Part shown: positions 13,840 to 14,095 of the stretch, in pieces | How positions within the stretch are numbered: position 1 is the stretch's first letter | How the letters are laid out: each line of letters opens with the position of its first letter | DNA from: an uncultured Burkholderiales bacterium | GTDB lineage: Bacteria > Pseudomonadota > Gammaproteobacteria > Burkholderiales > Thiobacillaceae | Assembly: GCA_937925755.1 (NCBI GenBank) | Contig: CALAMX010000135.1 | Coordinates: 1-14,095 of the forward strand | Direction: 5' to 3' | Length of the DNA: 14,095 bases | Program-made: the position numbers and the translations under genes | The notes under the pieces: model-generated | The model's input: only the letters and a program-made list of their open reading frames with translations | What the model was told of the DNA's origin: nothing | The model's database searches: none

Positions 13840-14095
13840 TCAGTCGCCCACCCACTGCACCACCCGGTTCGCCGGCCAGCGCGTCTTGGTCGGCGCAGGC
13901 TGGCTGCGATAGCCAAAGGCCACCAGCACCGATAGTCCCCAGACGCGCCGGTCAAGCAGGTCGTGCCGGGCCAGGACGGCCTCGGCGTCGCGCCGGTTGA
14001 AGCCCTCGATGGGGCAGGAGTCAATACCCAACAGGGCGGCGGCGGTCATCATGTTGGCAAGCACGATGTAGGTCTGGCGGCAGGCCCAGTCGAAC
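13840..14095 (-). CDS. Nitroreductase family protein (NfsB-like), 5' end cut by window
   Basis: The C-terminal 85 residues of an FMN-dependent NAD(P)H nitroreductase. The recognisable part is a conserved helix and loop, LANMMTAAALLGIDSCPIEG, followed by FNRRDAEAVLARHDLLD, VWGLSVLVAFGYRSQ and KTRWPANRVVQWV, ending in the normal place for the NfsB family. IDSCPIEGF is the FMN-binding region that identifies the family. These enzymes reduce nitroaromatics, quinones or flavins; the physiological substrate is usually unknown. The start lies beyond the window. The stop is 35 bp before the methyltransferase gene, so the three minus-strand genes may form one transcript; whether the nitroreductase takes part in the fatty-acid chemistry is open. 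Confidence 0.85.
   Translation of the reverse strand, partial: FDWACRQTYIVLANMMTAAALLGIDSCPIEGFNRRDAEAVLARHDLLDRRVWGLSVLVAFGYRSQPAPTKTRWPANRVVQWVGD

Overview
This is GC-rich, densely packed chromosomal DNA, most likely from a gammaproteobacterium. The evidence is an OxyR whose two redox cysteines fall at the E. coli positions (199 and 208), an MsbA-type lipid exporter, a YqhA (UPF0114) protein and a stand-alone CinA-type domain protein. A Chromatiales-like lineage (purple sulfur bacteria and relatives) is a guess from general gene flavour; no photosynthesis gene is present to test it. I see no tRNA, rRNA, CRISPR array, insertion sequence or phage gene. Most genes look like vertically inherited core or envelope functions. 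Layout, left to right. (1) 1-311, minus strand: a partial molybdopterin-binding (CinA-like) gene, divergent from a plus-strand run. (2) 427-2288, plus: YqhA-like membrane protein, ceramidase-like seven-helix membrane hydrolase and a secreted intradiol dioxygenase, closely spaced and probably one operon. (3) 2488-2910: a secreted small protein of unknown function behind its own possible promoter. (4) 2962-5084: a TrkH-type K+ channel subunit and its NAD-binding TrkA/KtrA-type regulator, joined by a TAATG overlap. (5) 5101-6009, minus: oxyR, convergent with the K+ genes. (6) 6010-6931: an AT-rich oxyR upstream region, a leader with inverted repeats, a 42-codon small ORF and a GNAT acetyltransferase. 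(7) 6918-9304, minus: an MsbA-like ABC exporter and a GTGA-coupled Cys-type phosphatase; the phosphatase gene overlaps the GNAT gene tail-to-tail. (8) 9305-9669: the only long gene-free stretch, with an AT-rich island. (9) 9670-11240, plus: a ZIP metal transporter and a ferritin-like protein. (10) 11277-14095, minus: a nitroreductase (cut by the window end), a Cfa/UfaA1-type fatty-acid methyltransferase and a DHCR24-like FAD oxidoreductase, the last two sharing ATGA. Recurring themes are envelope lipids (ceramidase-like, MsbA with phosphatase, methyltransferase with FAD reductase) and redox or metal stress (OxyR, ZIP, ferritin, nitroreductase). The items most worth following up are the MsbA-phosphatase pair, the putative 10-methyl fatty acid pair and the 42-residue ORF ending in GGEDYEDWLGIGC. 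Nothing here is clearly a new defence or mobile system.
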